Assembly (NCBI GenBank): GCA_947474705.1
Contig: CANJJS010000011.1
Location: 21,199 to 85,198, forward strand
Source: Acetobacteraceae bacterium
Lineage (GTDB): Bacteria > Pseudomonadota > Alphaproteobacteria > Acetobacterales > Acetobacteraceae
DNA: 64,000 nucleotides
Reading direction: 5' to 3'
The notes under the pieces are model-generated. The model ran no database searches. It saw nothing but the letters and a program-made list of their open reading frames with translations, and had not been told where the DNA came from. Position numbers and translations under genes: made by a program. This document shows, piece after piece, positions 52,733 through 61,483 of the stretch. Every line of letters begins with the position of its first letter. The first letter of the stretch is position 1.

Positions 52733-53875
52733 ATGAAGGTAGGTACCGCGCTCAGTATCCTCGCGCAGCCCGGCCGCCCCGACGCGGCTTTGTATCACGA
52801 GCACATGGCGATGGGCGACCTCGCGGAGCCGCTGGGTTTCGACTCGCTGTTCGCGCTGGAACACCATTTCACCGGCTATTCCATGTCGCCCGCGCCGTTG
52901 CAATTGCTCAGCTATTACGCGGCGAGGACATCGAAAATCACGCTTGGCACCTGTGTCATCGTGTTGCCGTGGCACGATCCCATTCGCGTGGCGGAACAAA
53001 TCGCGCTGCTGGATATCATCAGCGGGGGACGCACTCTGATGGGCTTCGGCCGTGGCGCCGCCACGGTCGAATACGACGGGTTCCGCATCCCCATGGGCGA
53101 GGCCCGCGGCCGTTTCGTCGAATCCGCGCAACTGATCATCAAGGCGCTGACCAACGACGAATTCGAATGGGAAGGCGAGTTCTTCAAGATTCCCCGTACC
53201 TCCATCCGGCCGCGGCCCATCTCGCATCCGGAACGGCGTTTCCACGCCTCCGCCGTCAGCCCGGAATCGTCGGAGATCATGGCGAAGCTCGGCTTCGGCA
53301 TGCTGATCGTGATGCAGAACGAATGGGCGAAGGCGGCGGAGGACGTGCACAAATATCGCGCGATCACGCAAAGCGTCGGTCATACGCCGAAGCCGCCGAT
53401 CGTGCTGACCAACGTCGCCTGCGCCGAATCCCGCGACGAAGCGCGCGACTGGGCCATGACGTACCTTGGCGAAAAATGGGATTCCATTGACAACCATTAC
53501 CACTTTTCCGACGGGCATTTGTCGAATGTGAAGGGTTACGAGTCCTACGGTAAACTCGCCAAAACCTATACCAAGATGAAGGACCCGGGCTTCCGCTCCA
53601 AGGCGACGGATTTCTATGTCAGCATCCAGATCGCGGGCAATCCGGACGACTGCATCCAGCAGATCGCCGAGCTACGGCGCCTGACCGGCATGGATCATCT
53701 GGTGACCGAATTCTCCTTCGGTTCGATGCCGCACCATCTCGCGGAACGGAACATGCGTCTCTTCGCCGATAAGGTGATGCCGACACTGCAACGCGACCCG
53801 GCTTTCGTCGGAGAGATCCTCCCGGCGCCGCTGGTGGACCAGGAAGGGTCGGAGCGCGTGTTCGCGCCCGCCTGA
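52733..53875 (+). CDS. LLM class flavin-dependent oxidoreductase
   Basis: 380 aa. FDSLFALEHHFTGYSMSP near 36-53, AEQIALLDIISGGRTLMGFGRGAA near 87-110 and GNPDDCIQQIAEL near 306-318. ATG 52733 has GGGAGA 6 nt upstream. Third gene of the operon with the LigB-like dioxygenase, 22 nt downstream, so it probably prepares or processes the ring substrate (inference). Confidence 0.88.
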   Translation: MKVGTALSILAQPGRPDAALYHEHMAMGDLAEPLGFDSLFALEHHFTGYSMSPAPLQLLSYYAARTSKITLGTCVIVLPWHDPIRVAEQIALLDIISGGRTLMGFGRGAATVEYDGFRIPMGEARGRFVESAQLIIKALTNDEFEWEGEFFKIPRTSIRPRPISHPERRFHASAVSPESSEIMAKLGFGMLIVMQNEWAKAAEDVHKYRAITQSVGHTPKPPIVLTNVACAESRDEARDWAMTYLGEKWDSIDNHYHFSDGHLSNVKGYESYGKLAKTYTKMKDPGFRSKATDFYVSIQIAGNPDDCIQQIAELRRLTGMDHLVTEFSFGSMPHHLAERNMRLFADKVMPTLQRDPAFVGEILPAPLVDQEGSERVFAPA

Positions 53876-53894
53876 AGGACGCGGTAACGGACAA

Positions 53895-53920
53895 CGGCCT
53901 GTGCCTCGCGGCACAGGCCG
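53895..53920. terminator. 11-bp hairpin after LLM gene
   Basis: CGGCCTGTGCC (53895-53905) and GGCACAGGCCG (53910-53920) pair perfectly with a TCGC tetraloop, 19 nt after the LLM stop. No T-run follows. Probable terminator or mRNA-end stabiliser for the NIPSNAP-LigB-LLM operon. Confidence 0.6.
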
Positions 53921-54118
53921 GGACGGATATGGACCACTCCAACAGCGGGGAAATCGCGGCCCATCGCGCTTGACCCGAACACGTGGGTCCGTGTGGCGTG
54001 AGTCTCTCGGACGGCCATTAAATTTCGGTTATCCGCCCCAGACGACTTGTAGATCTGACCGTGGCGCATATCTCCCATGCGATACGTGCTATCCTGGCCG
54101 CGCGCGCGAGCGTCGAGC

Positions 54119-54283
54119 CACAAACCCTGGGAGTGTTCATGCACCGCCATCCAATGTTGGGAGGCGTCGCCACCGCGCCACCAGTCTCGCCTTGCGAGCG
54201 GTCGCGGAAAGCCGCCACGCATGTCCGGTACGCGCCGGCCGGCGAAACACCCGCGACGATGTTCCCGGTTGGAGGTATCCGCT
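54119..54283 (+). promoter_or_regulatory. Candidate structured 5' leader of the TerC gene
   Basis: TerC-family genes are often controlled by a manganese riboswitch of the yybP-ykoY class. Here CTGGGA near 54128 can pair with TCCCGG near 54262, closing a domain of about 130 nt that ends just before the Shine-Dalgarno sequence GGAGG. I could not match the conserved riboswitch loop sequences, so this remains a lead only. Confidence 0.3.
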
Positions 54284-55084
54284 TTGTTTGAGGCGCTCAC
54301 CGATTCCGCGGCGCTTTCGGCGCTCTTTCAGGTCATCATGATCGACCTGGTCCTCGCCGGCGATAACGCGATTGTCATCGGCCTCGCCGCCGCGGGTCTG
54401 CCGGCGCACCAACGCGGCAAAGCGATTTTCATCGGCATCGCCGCGGCCACGGTGCTGAGAATCATCCTCGCGGGACTCGCGACACAGTTGCTGGCCATTA
54501 TTGGCCTGCTCCTGGCCGGTGGCGTTCTGCTCCTGTGGGTGAGTTGGAAAATGTGGCGGGAATTGCGTCACACGCCGGGCGATGACGCGCGTGCCGCCAG
54601 CGCCCTGGAAGCGGCCTTGAACGCCACTGGCCACGCCACCGGGCACACCCCGGCCGAGCCAAAGCCCCTGGACAAAACGTTCAGTCAGGCGGCATGGCAG
54701 ATCGTCATCGCGGACCTGTCGATGTCGCTCGACAACGTTCTGGCCGTCGGCGGCGCGGCTCGCGAACACCCCTGGGTTTTAATCTTCGGCCTCGCCTTGT
54801 CGATCGCGCTGATGGCCTTCGCGGCCGCCTTCATCGCGCGGGCACTCCAGAAATACCGCTGGATCGGGTTCGCCGGCCTCGCGGTGATCGTTTATGTCTC
54901 GTTGGAAATGATTTACCGGGGCGCGGTCGAGGTCATGCCGTCAATCGCCTCGACCCTGCCGGGGTTTCTGGCGCCACTGCACGCGAGCGGCGCCTGGTGG
55001 CTGGTGTTGGCCGGTTTCGCGGCGGCGGCGGTCATCGTGGCGGCCGTCCATGTCATCCGGCGGCGTCCCCGCGCGCGATCGTGA
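54284..55084 (+). CDS. TerC family integral membrane protein (YjbE-like)
   Basis: 266-aa, about seven-helix membrane protein. The paired acidic motifs of the TerC/LysE-like fold are present: IDLVLAGDNAIVIG (D21, D27, N28) and ADLSMSLDNVLAVGG in the second half. Members export manganese or other metals. The start is TTG 54284 with GGAGG 8 nt upstream; no ATG is in frame between there and the conserved first helix other than an internal one. A charged, His-containing loop (ATGHATGHTPAEPKP) lies between the halves. Confidence 0.88.
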   Translation: MFEALTDSAALSALFQVIMIDLVLAGDNAIVIGLAAAGLPAHQRGKAIFIGIAAATVLRIILAGLATQLLAIIGLLLAGGVLLLWVSWKMWRELRHTPGDDARAASALEAALNATGHATGHTPAEPKPLDKTFSQAAWQIVIADLSMSLDNVLAVGGAAREHPWVLIFGLALSIALMAFAAAFIARALQKYRWIGFAGLAVIVYVSLEMIYRGAVEVMPSIASTLPGFLAPLHASGAWWLVLAGFAAAAVIVAAVHVIRRRPRARS

Positions 55085-55164
55085 ACGGCGCGCGCGGCCC
55101 GTCCTTGCCGTCCTCCGGAAACGCCAGATAAAAACGCCCGAACACCGCATCCATGAGGAAACAC

Positions 55165-55671
55165 ATGCCCGGACTTTCCAAAAGCTTCGATCCCGGCGCC
55201 GTCGAATGGCGGCGGGTCGTCGATCCCACCTGCCACGCGTTCAAAATCGACTTCGAACACAGTCTTCTGGGCTACGACCTCGCGGCCGGACGTCTCGACA
55301 TGTTGTTGCGCTACGCGAAAGGCCGCGGCCACTGCCGGCGGCATCGCCACGTCGCCTCGACGCTGACCCTGGTCCTGGAAGGCGAGCAGCATTTGCTCGA
55401 ATCCCAACCGGATGGCACGGTCAAACCCATCTCGCGCGAGAAAGGCGATTACGCGCTGGCCAGCCCCGATGCCTTGCCGCACCTCGAGTGCGGTGGCGAG
55501 GATGGCGGCACGATCCTGCTGTCGATGACCGCGCCCGACGGCATCCTGTTCGAATATCTGGACGAAAACATGGCGAACGGCTGGACCCTGTCGATCCAGC
55601 AATACGTCGATGCCTGGAACAACGGAACCGTCTACGGCGCCGAACCATCCCCCGCCCAGGCGGCGGAATGA
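55165..55671 (+). CDS. Cupin domain protein
   Basis: 168 aa. Single cupin barrel with motif 1 around GHCRRHRHVASTLTLVLEGEQHL (spread over residues 54-76; H55, H59 and H61, plus E73-region acid) and motif 2 LPHLECGGEDGG. Resembles acetylacetone- or dihydroxyacetophenone-dioxygenase-type cupins, but specificity cannot be set. ATG 55165 is preferred (GAGGA 5 nt upstream); ATG 55153 is also in frame. Converges on an amidohydrolase gene. Confidence 0.75.
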   Translation: MPGLSKSFDPGAVEWRRVVDPTCHAFKIDFEHSLLGYDLAAGRLDMLLRYAKGRGHCRRHRHVASTLTLVLEGEQHLLESQPDGTVKPISREKGDYALASPDALPHLECGGEDGGTILLSMTAPDGILFEYLDENMANGWTLSIQQYVDAWNNGTVYGAEPSPAQAAE

Positions 55672-55675
55672 AGGT

Positions 55676-55706
55676 GGCGGGGAGCCCGTCCATCGGGCTC
55701 CCCGCC
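55676..55706. terminator. Bidirectional 13-bp hairpin between convergent genes
   Basis: GGCGGGGAGCCCG (55676-55688) pairs perfectly with CGGGCTCCCCGCC (55694-55706) around TCCAT. It lies between the cupin stop and the amidohydrolase stop. No T-run, but position suits termination of both. Confidence 0.65.
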
Positions 55707-55714
55707 AACCGATG

Positions 55715-56791
55715 TCACGGCGCGATCATCTTATAAACACGGGCCGCGGTCCCGCTGTATAAAGCCTTCTTTTCGGCCGCCGACGCGCCCGCGGTGATGC
55801 GTTTGAACGCGTTCCACAGTTCGGTATATCCGCCAGACTGTTTGTCCGGCGGAAAATTGCTTTCGAACATGCAGCGATCGACCCCGAACGCCTCAATGCA
55901 ATGCTCGATATACGGACGCCACGCGGCGGCCAGTTCCTCCGACGACGGCGCCACGTCCCGTTCGTGGAAATCGAACCCGACGGAAACCATGCCCAGCCCG
56001 CCAAGCTTCATGGTGACATTGGGACATTTGGCGAGTTCCGAAATATTGGCCTGCCAGGTCTTGAAGATCTCCGGCCGGCGCCCGGAATAGGGTCCAACAC
56101 CCAGTATCCCGCCGACATGATTCAGGATGATCGACGTCGCGGGAAAGGACCGCGCCAGGTCGATCGCGTCGGGCAGTTGCGGATGATACTGCCATGACTC
56201 GAAACTCAGCCCCAACGGCGCGAGTTGCGCGAAGCCCTCGCGGAACTTCGGGTCCATCACCTGATGCAGCGGCACCGGGCGGGAGGCGTATTTGCTGACC
56301 GCTTCGTGCTCATCCCAGGCGACGCCGTGCCGCATGCCGCGCAACCGTCCGCCGGCCGCGAGGATTTCCGCTTCCATCAGTTCGCGCACATTCCGCGCGC
56401 CCGCCGTCAGATCGCCGCCGCCGACAATGACCTCGGCCACCCGGCAACCGCCATAGCCACCCGACGCGCTCATTGCGGCCAGTCCGGCCACGAACTCGAC
56501 CTCGCCCAACGGCGCCATGTGCCGCGGTCCGTCCTTGCGGTACATCGCACGGCATTCGAGAAACACCGTCGAAACAATATTGTGTCCGCCACCAATGTCC
56601 GACAACAAACCCGGAAGCAGGTACGTGCCCCGATGCGGCGCGTCCCAGAAATGATGATGCGGGTCGATGATCGGAAGATCCGGTTCCAGCGCCGTCTCGT
56701 TGGGCCGGGTCCCCAGCCACGCGGCGAGTGTGGCGTCGTCGCGGACCGTCGTTCCGCGGTATTCGCCCTTTGAGTCGGCGGCCTGTGCCAT
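55715..56791 (-). CDS. Amidohydrolase-2 family hydrolase/decarboxylase
   Basis: 358 aa. DPHHHFWD at 43-50, GGHNIVSTVFLECRAMY near 69-85, RLRGMRHGVAWD, LNHVGGILGVGPYSG and CMFESNFPPDKQSGG are shared block by block with the protein at 40737-41777, so the two are paralogues of one sub-family, probably with different substrates. ATG 56791 has GGAGG 8 nt upstream. Stands alone, leftward, between two cupin genes. Confidence 0.88.
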   Translation of the reverse strand: MAQAADSKGEYRGTTVRDDATLAAWLGTRPNETALEPDLPIIDPHHHFWDAPHRGTYLLPGLLSDIGGGHNIVSTVFLECRAMYRKDGPRHMAPLGEVEFVAGLAAMSASGGYGGCRVAEVIVGGGDLTAGARNVRELMEAEILAAGGRLRGMRHGVAWDEHEAVSKYASRPVPLHQVMDPKFREGFAQLAPLGLSFESWQYHPQLPDAIDLARSFPATSIILNHVGGILGVGPYSGRRPEIFKTWQANISELAKCPNVTMKLGGLGMVSVGFDFHERDVAPSSEELAAAWRPYIEHCIEAFGVDRCMFESNFPPDKQSGGYTELWNAFKRITAGASAAEKKALYSGTAARVYKMIAP

Positions 56792-57083
56792 GTTCGAGTC
56801 CTCCAATGATGTCGCGCCGGTTTTTTGTCGTGGCACCTATCCTCCGGAACTTCCGCCAAAGGGTCAAATGCCGTGTACATAACGGAACCATTCCAGCGTG
56901 CCCGGTAGGTCCCGGCCCAGGGCCGGACGGAGGCATGGGGAAGGGTCTTCTGGCGGCAAGGCCGGCTCCAGGAAAAAGCGATTGGCGGCCACCCCGGGAG
57001 AAAGACCGCGGGGCAAACCAGGCCACTTTCTGGCGCCCGGCCAGCGCCGTATCATGGTCCGCGCGGATACGCGGGAGGTTGAC

Positions 57084-57590
57084 ATGACGGAACCCGAGAC
57101 ATTTGTCTTTCCAGGCGACGGCGCGATACCCAATTCACCGCTGCCGCTTGTGGTTTATCGCGCCGTGGTGCCGGCCGATCCATGGGCGATCGAGCAGGTG
57201 TTCGCCGCCAATTGCTGGCCGCCCGCCTGGCGCGATGGTGTGCATCCCTTCCACCACTTCCACGCCAACACGCATGAAGCGCTGGGCGTCGCCCGTGGAC
57301 AGGCCACGGTGTTGTTTGGCGGGCCCGGTGGACGGGAGCTCACCGTCGTGGCGGGCGATGTCGTCGTTGTGCCCGCCGGTGTCGGTCATCGCGACATCTC
57401 GCACTCGCCGGACCTGCTGATTATCGGTGCGTATCCAGAGAACGCGCCAACGCCGGACCTGTATCGCGGTGCTCCGCCGGAATATACGCGCGTACTGGGG
57501 AAAATCGCCGCGGTTCCGGCGCCTCCGGCCGATCCGGTGCACGGCGCAAACGGGCCACTGACGCGCATCTGGGCGGCCCCCGCCGCCTGA
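57084..57590 (+). CDS. Cupin domain protein
   Basis: 168 aa. HPFHHFHANTHEALGVARG (about 53-71) is cupin motif 1 with a cluster of His plus Glu, and PAGVGHRDIS near 97-106 is motif 2. Such short cupins bind Fe, Mn or Zn and many are sugar isomerases or oxygenases. ATG 57084 has GGGAGG 5 nt upstream. Divergent from the amidohydrolase gene with 292 nt between the starts; convergent with the broken glycosyltransferase. Confidence 0.8.
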   Translation: MTEPETFVFPGDGAIPNSPLPLVVYRAVVPADPWAIEQVFAANCWPPAWRDGVHPFHHFHANTHEALGVARGQATVLFGGPGGRELTVVAGDVVVVPAGVGHRDISHSPDLLIIGAYPENAPTPDLYRGAPPEYTRVLGKIAAVPAPPADPVHGANGPLTRIWAAPAA

Positions 57591-57615
57591 ATGCCGAGCA
57601 CGCGGGGGGCGCCGC

Positions 57616-58587
57616 TTACCCCAACAACCCACGGGTCATCGCGGCGGGCAAAAGCGCGGCACCGACCGCGCCGGCCATCGTAAGAAATGTGCGTTTGGGC
57701 TGGCGTGTCAGCATGGCGCGCGGGCTATGGCGAAACGCCGCCCGCAGATGCGCGAAGGCCTTGGCCGGATTTTGCCCGGTTCGTAGTGCGCGGCGGGCGA
57801 GGTACCGTTCGAACATCGCGTGCGCCGGCCCTTCGGCCGCCGCCATCGCCTCAGGTGCATATTGACGCGCCCGCGCCATCATGGCCCGCCAGCCATCGTC
57901 CATCCGCGCCAGATCGGCGGACAGGCCGCCGGCGGACATCCGGTAATGCACCAGCACCGCGTCAAGTCCGCATACGTCCCAGCCCGTGCCGGTCAACACA
58001 CGCACGAGCCATTCCTAATCCTCGGCGTGTGTCATGGCGACGTCGAAGGCACCCACGGCGTCGAACACGGCCCGGCGCGCCACGAGGTTCGATGTTGTGC
58101 ACAGCGGATTCTCCCCCAGTGCCCGGTCCAGGGTAAGGCGCGAAACATGCGCCGACAGGCGGCCCGGCACCGCCATCGCCGCATCGAAAAACCGCACCCG
58201 AGCAAAGGAAACGCCGAGATTGGGCAGGGCCTCGAAACGATCGCGGTGACGCGCCAGACAATCGGGCGCCCATACGTCGTCGCTGTCGAGGAAGGCGATC
58301 AAACGTCCACGCCCCATGGCCATGCCGCGATTGCGTGCCGCGGCCGGGCCGGCGTTGCTCTGCCGCGCGATCCGCACACGGGGATCGCCCATGGCCTGGT
58401 CGATGGCCAGCATCGCGGAGTCGTCCGGGCTGCCGTCATCCACGATCGCGAGCTCGAAATCGCCGCAGGTCTGGGCCAGCACGCTGGCGACAGCGGCCCG
58501 GATCGTCCGCCCGGCGCGGAAGCACGGCATGACCACCGTGAACAACGGGGCGGGCCGTTGCGATGCCAGGTCGTGTTCGTCGGTCAT
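57616..58587 (-). pseudogene. GT2 family glycosyltransferase interrupted by in-frame TAG
   Basis: A GT-A glycosyltransferase read leftward from ATG 58587 (GAGGA 6 nt upstream). LFTVVMPCFRAGRTIRAAVAS, AIVDDGSPDD, NAGPAAARNRG and the metal-binding FLDSDDVW are complete, but after MTHAED the frame meets TAG at 58017-58015. Reading through gives EWLVRVLTGTGWDV and then an intact 129-residue remainder. GT2 proteins normally read AEDQEW there, so one C-to-T change (CAG to TAG) explains the lesion. The gene would be 323 aa. Treat as pseudogene unless the stop is read through or a sequencing error. Confidence 0.85.
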
Positions 58588-58766
58588 GCCGGTTCCTCGC
58601 GATGGAAATACCAATCCGCCGCTACAAAACACGTGCCGGGCCCGCCGCGCCAGGCAAAAATCGAGGGGCCGGGACGCGCGAGTCCCGGCGGCCCGGTGTC
58701 AGGAAGACGTAGGTATGTTCACGATCCGGCCATGACGAGGAACGAGAAAGATCGACTTTCCGCCCC

Positions 58767-59468
58767 TCAGACCGCGATCTCGCCCGCGACGATCCGCTTC
58801 CGCCCGTCCTCGGTGTCCAGCAGCAACGCCCCGTCCGCGTCCAGTCCGCCAAAAGTCCCCGTTTCCGCGCGGTCGCCAATATTCGCCCGCAGCGGCGTGC
58901 CGATCGGATGGGCACGGGCCAGCCATGCCTCCCGCACCGGCCAAAACCCCTCCTCGATCCAGCTATCCAAGCGCGCTTCCAACCGCGCGAGGAGGATGTC
59001 CCGGGCCCCATCGACCGTCGCGAGACCACCCGATCGGGCAATGGTGGTGGTTTTGTATGGCGCGTTGCGCGGCGCCTCCAGGATGTTCATCCCCATGCCG
59101 ACGATTCGCGCGCCTTCGATCTGCTCGACCAGAATCCCGGCGATCTTGCCGCTATCGACCAGCACGTCGTTCGGCCATTTCAACATGGCGCGCATATGCT
59201 TTGGCAACAACGCGTCCACGGTGTCGGCGACCGCCAAGGCCGCCACGAAACTCAACTCCCCGCCTCGCGATGGCGGGACATCCAGCCGCAATACAACCGA
59301 TAGATACAGGTTGCCCGGCGGACTGTGCCAGGTCTTGCCGATCCGTCCGCGGCCCATGAGCTGCTCGTCCGCGTGCACGGCCGTGCCATGCGGCGCGCCT
59401 TCCGCGGCAAGGCGCTTCGCCTCGTCGCTGGTCGATCCGATCTGATCGTGGTGTCGAACATGGAACAT
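58767..59468 (-). CDS. birA: Biotin--[acetyl-CoA-carboxylase] ligase
   Basis: 233-aa catalytic-only biotin protein ligase, without the N-terminal DNA-binding domain. It adenylates biotin and attaches it to carboxylase carrier domains. STSDEAKRLA at 12-21, GRGRIGKTWHSPPGNLYLSV at 39-58 (biotinyl-AMP loop), LKWPNDVLV near 96-104 and KIAGILVE are the family core. ATG 59468 is preferred; GTG 59477 is an in-frame alternative. It stands between two TAG-interrupted genes yet is intact, as an essential enzyme should be. Confidence 0.93.
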   Translation of the reverse strand: MFHVRHHDQIGSTSDEAKRLAAEGAPHGTAVHADEQLMGRGRIGKTWHSPPGNLYLSVVLRLDVPPSRGGELSFVAALAVADTVDALLPKHMRAMLKWPNDVLVDSGKIAGILVEQIEGARIVGMGMNILEAPRNAPYKTTTIARSGGLATVDGARDILLARLEARLDSWIEEGFWPVREAWLARAHPIGTPLRANIGDRAETGTFGGLDADGALLLDTEDGRKRIVAGEIAV

Positions 59469-59625
59469 CTGTGTCACCAGGTTTCGGCGCGGAACCGCCG
59501 CGAGCCCGATTTTAACCCGAACCGGCCCCGGCGTCACATGCCTGTCGCGCGCCCGCTGTCAGCTCGCCAGATCGTGGCCACGCCGCCATAATCGGGCCGT
59601 ACTCTCGACGCGAAAGGGTTGTCTT

Positions 59626-60192
59626 ATGATCCGGTCCTGTTCAGAGGTCCCCCTCGTGCGCCGCTCCCTTCTCCTCGCCCCCTTCGCCTGGGCATTCTCC
59701 CCCGGAGCCCCTCCCTTTGGCGCCACCCGCGCGGATGCCCAACTGGCGATCCCACCGTCGCTGCTGGATCACGCGGGACGGCTGCTGGCGACATTGATCC
59801 AGGCGGGCCGCGAAGCCGCGATTTCCGCCGGGGTGAAACCCATGCCCGCGCCGGTCAAACGCGCGCTGCTCGGTTACTTCCCCGACGCCATTCTGCGCAA
59901 AGTCCGTTACGCCACGGGCTAGGCCGAGGCGATCGCGATTCCGGGCATGGCCATGGCGTATGGCGATATCGATGCCGTGGCTCTGTCCGACACGATCCTG
60001 TTCCGCGACGAAAAGACCGCCCGCGCCGATACCAAACTCTGGGCCCATGAGCTGACGAATGTCATGCAATACGAACGCTGGGGCATCGAAGGGTTCGCCG
60101 CGCGCTACGTCAAGGACTTCGCCGCCATCGAAAAAGAAGCCCGCGACAACGCCGATCGTTTCGTGGCCTGGAGCCAGCAGGTCCGGACCTGA
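59626..60192 (+). pseudogene. Secreted HExxH-like (DUF4157-like) protein with in-frame TAG and degenerate motif
   Basis: Reads MIRSCSEVPLVRRSLLLAPFAW (signal peptide-like), then a helical region to VRYATG, where TAG 59920-59922 interrupts. The same frame continues AEAIAIPGMAMAYGD, DAVALSDTILFRDE, LWAHELTNVMQYERWGIEGFAARYV to TGA 60192, so it is one 188-codon gene with a single stop. A W (TGG) is expected there, a single G-to-A change. The metal motif WAHELTHV of the family reads HELTN, losing its second His. Two lesions suggest relaxed selection. Confidence 0.75.
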
Positions 60193-60200
60193 CGCCGGGA

Positions 60201-61409
60201 TCAGCCCAGGGTGAAGGCCCCCGCCGTCCGCAAGGCCGCGATCTGCTCCGCCGAATATCCCAGCGATTCCGCCAAAATCGAGTCCGTGTCCGCCCCCAGG
60301 GCCGGTGCCGCGATCTCCGCCGTGCCGCCACCTTCCGCGAGCTTGAACGGCGTCCCCACCAAATCCTGCGTCGTCCCATCCGGATTGCGCGCCGTCAGCC
60401 GCATCCCATTCGCCAGCACCTGAGGATGCACCATCACCTGATCCACCGTATGGATCGGCGCGCAGGCCACGCCCCGTGCCTCGAACCGCTCCACCCAATA
60501 CGCCACGGGGTGACGGCCGAACCGTTCCTCCAGCATCGGGATCAGCACGCCGCGCTGTTCGACGCGGGCGATATTGCCCTGAAAACGCGGGTCTTTCGCC
60601 AACTCCGGCTCGCCCAGCGCATCGCAGAACCGCGTCCAGGCGCCATCGTTCGGTGCTCCCGCCAGCATATACCCGTCCTGACACTGAAACGCCTGATAAG
60701 GCACCAGATGCCCACTGCCGGAGCCCTGTTTTTCCGGCATCAGGCCCGCCTGCATCCAGCCGACGACGTGATACCCCAGCAACGACACCGCTGTTTCCAG
60801 CAAGGATCCGCGAACCCAGGTGCCCTTGCCGGTCTTTTCGCGGCCCAGCAACGCGGTCACGATCCCGCCATACAGCGACAGGCCGGTGGACATGTCGATG
60901 AACGACACGCCGCTCCGCACCGGCGTTCCGCCCGGCGTGCCCGTGGTCGACATGGCCCCCGAGAACGCTTGCACCATCAGATCGTAGCCGCGCTTTTCCG
61001 CCAGCGGCCCCATCGCCCCGTACCCGGAGATCGTCCCGATCACCAGCCGAGGATTCGCCGCGTGCAACGCCTCGTTCCCAATCCCCAGCCGCGCCGCCGT
61101 GTCCGGCAGAAAACTGTGCAGCAGCACATCCGCATTCGCCGCCATCTCCCGCAGCACCGCGCGCGCGGATTCGGTCTTCAAATTCAGCACCATCGCCCGC
61201 TTGCCGCGATTGACCGAGCCGAAATTCGCGCTCACGCCTTCTTGCGACAAGGGAGGCCAGCGCCGGTTCTCGTCCCCTTCCGGACTCTCGATCTTGATGA
61301 CCGTGGCACCGAAATCCGCCAGCAACTGGCCGCAATAGGGACCCGCCAGCACCCGGCTGAGGTCGAGGACCTGAATGCCCTCAAGAACTTTTCGCGTCGC
61401 CTCGGTCAT
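60201..61409 (-). CDS. CaiB/BaiF CoA transferase
   Basis: 402 aa. GIQVLDLSRVLAGPYCGQLLADFGATVIKIESPEGDE at the start, NRGKRAMVLNLKT at 67-79, GYDLMVQAFSGAMSTTG near 141-157 and catalytic Asp172 in SFIDMSTGLSLYGG. Third family III CoA transferase here. Convergent on the TAG-interrupted gene with 8 nt between, and divergent from the DUF4337 gene (74 nt apart). Confidence 0.92.
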   Translation of the reverse strand: MTEATRKVLEGIQVLDLSRVLAGPYCGQLLADFGATVIKIESPEGDENRRWPPLSQEGVSANFGSVNRGKRAMVLNLKTESARAVLREMAANADVLLHSFLPDTAARLGIGNEALHAANPRLVIGTISGYGAMGPLAEKRGYDLMVQAFSGAMSTTGTPGGTPVRSGVSFIDMSTGLSLYGGIVTALLGREKTGKGTWVRGSLLETAVSLLGYHVVGWMQAGLMPEKQGSGSGHLVPYQAFQCQDGYMLAGAPNDGAWTRFCDALGEPELAKDPRFQGNIARVEQRGVLIPMLEERFGRHPVAYWVERFEARGVACAPIHTVDQVMVHPQVLANGMRLTARNPDGTTQDLVGTPFKLAEGGGTAEIAAPALGADTDSILAESLGYSAEQIAALRTAGAFTLG

Positions 61410-61483
61410 GGACGGTTTCCCCGGTTGGTGTCGATCCGCGTTTCGCCATAGTTTGCGCCAACCGAACCTGGGAGAGAAGTCAG

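Larger units (their letters stand above)
53876..54283. other. Long leader/non-coding region ahead of the TerC gene
   Basis: 408 nt. Starts with an 11-bp hairpin at 53895-53920, then about 360 nt with no supported gene before the TerC start. Short pairing segments in the last 170 nt are listed with the candidate regulatory leader. Confidence 0.6.

Noticed and set aside
53876..54283. Firm yybP-ykoY riboswitch call
   Set aside because: The conserved loop sequences could not be matched by eye, so it is kept only as a low-confidence leader.
57616..60192. Amber codon reassignment or suppression explaining both TAG-interrupted genes
   Set aside because: TAG ends several intact genes here (rfbD, the lipoprotein, the FGE-fold protein, the 84-aa protein), no suppressor tRNA is visible, and one of the two genes has a second degenerate motif.
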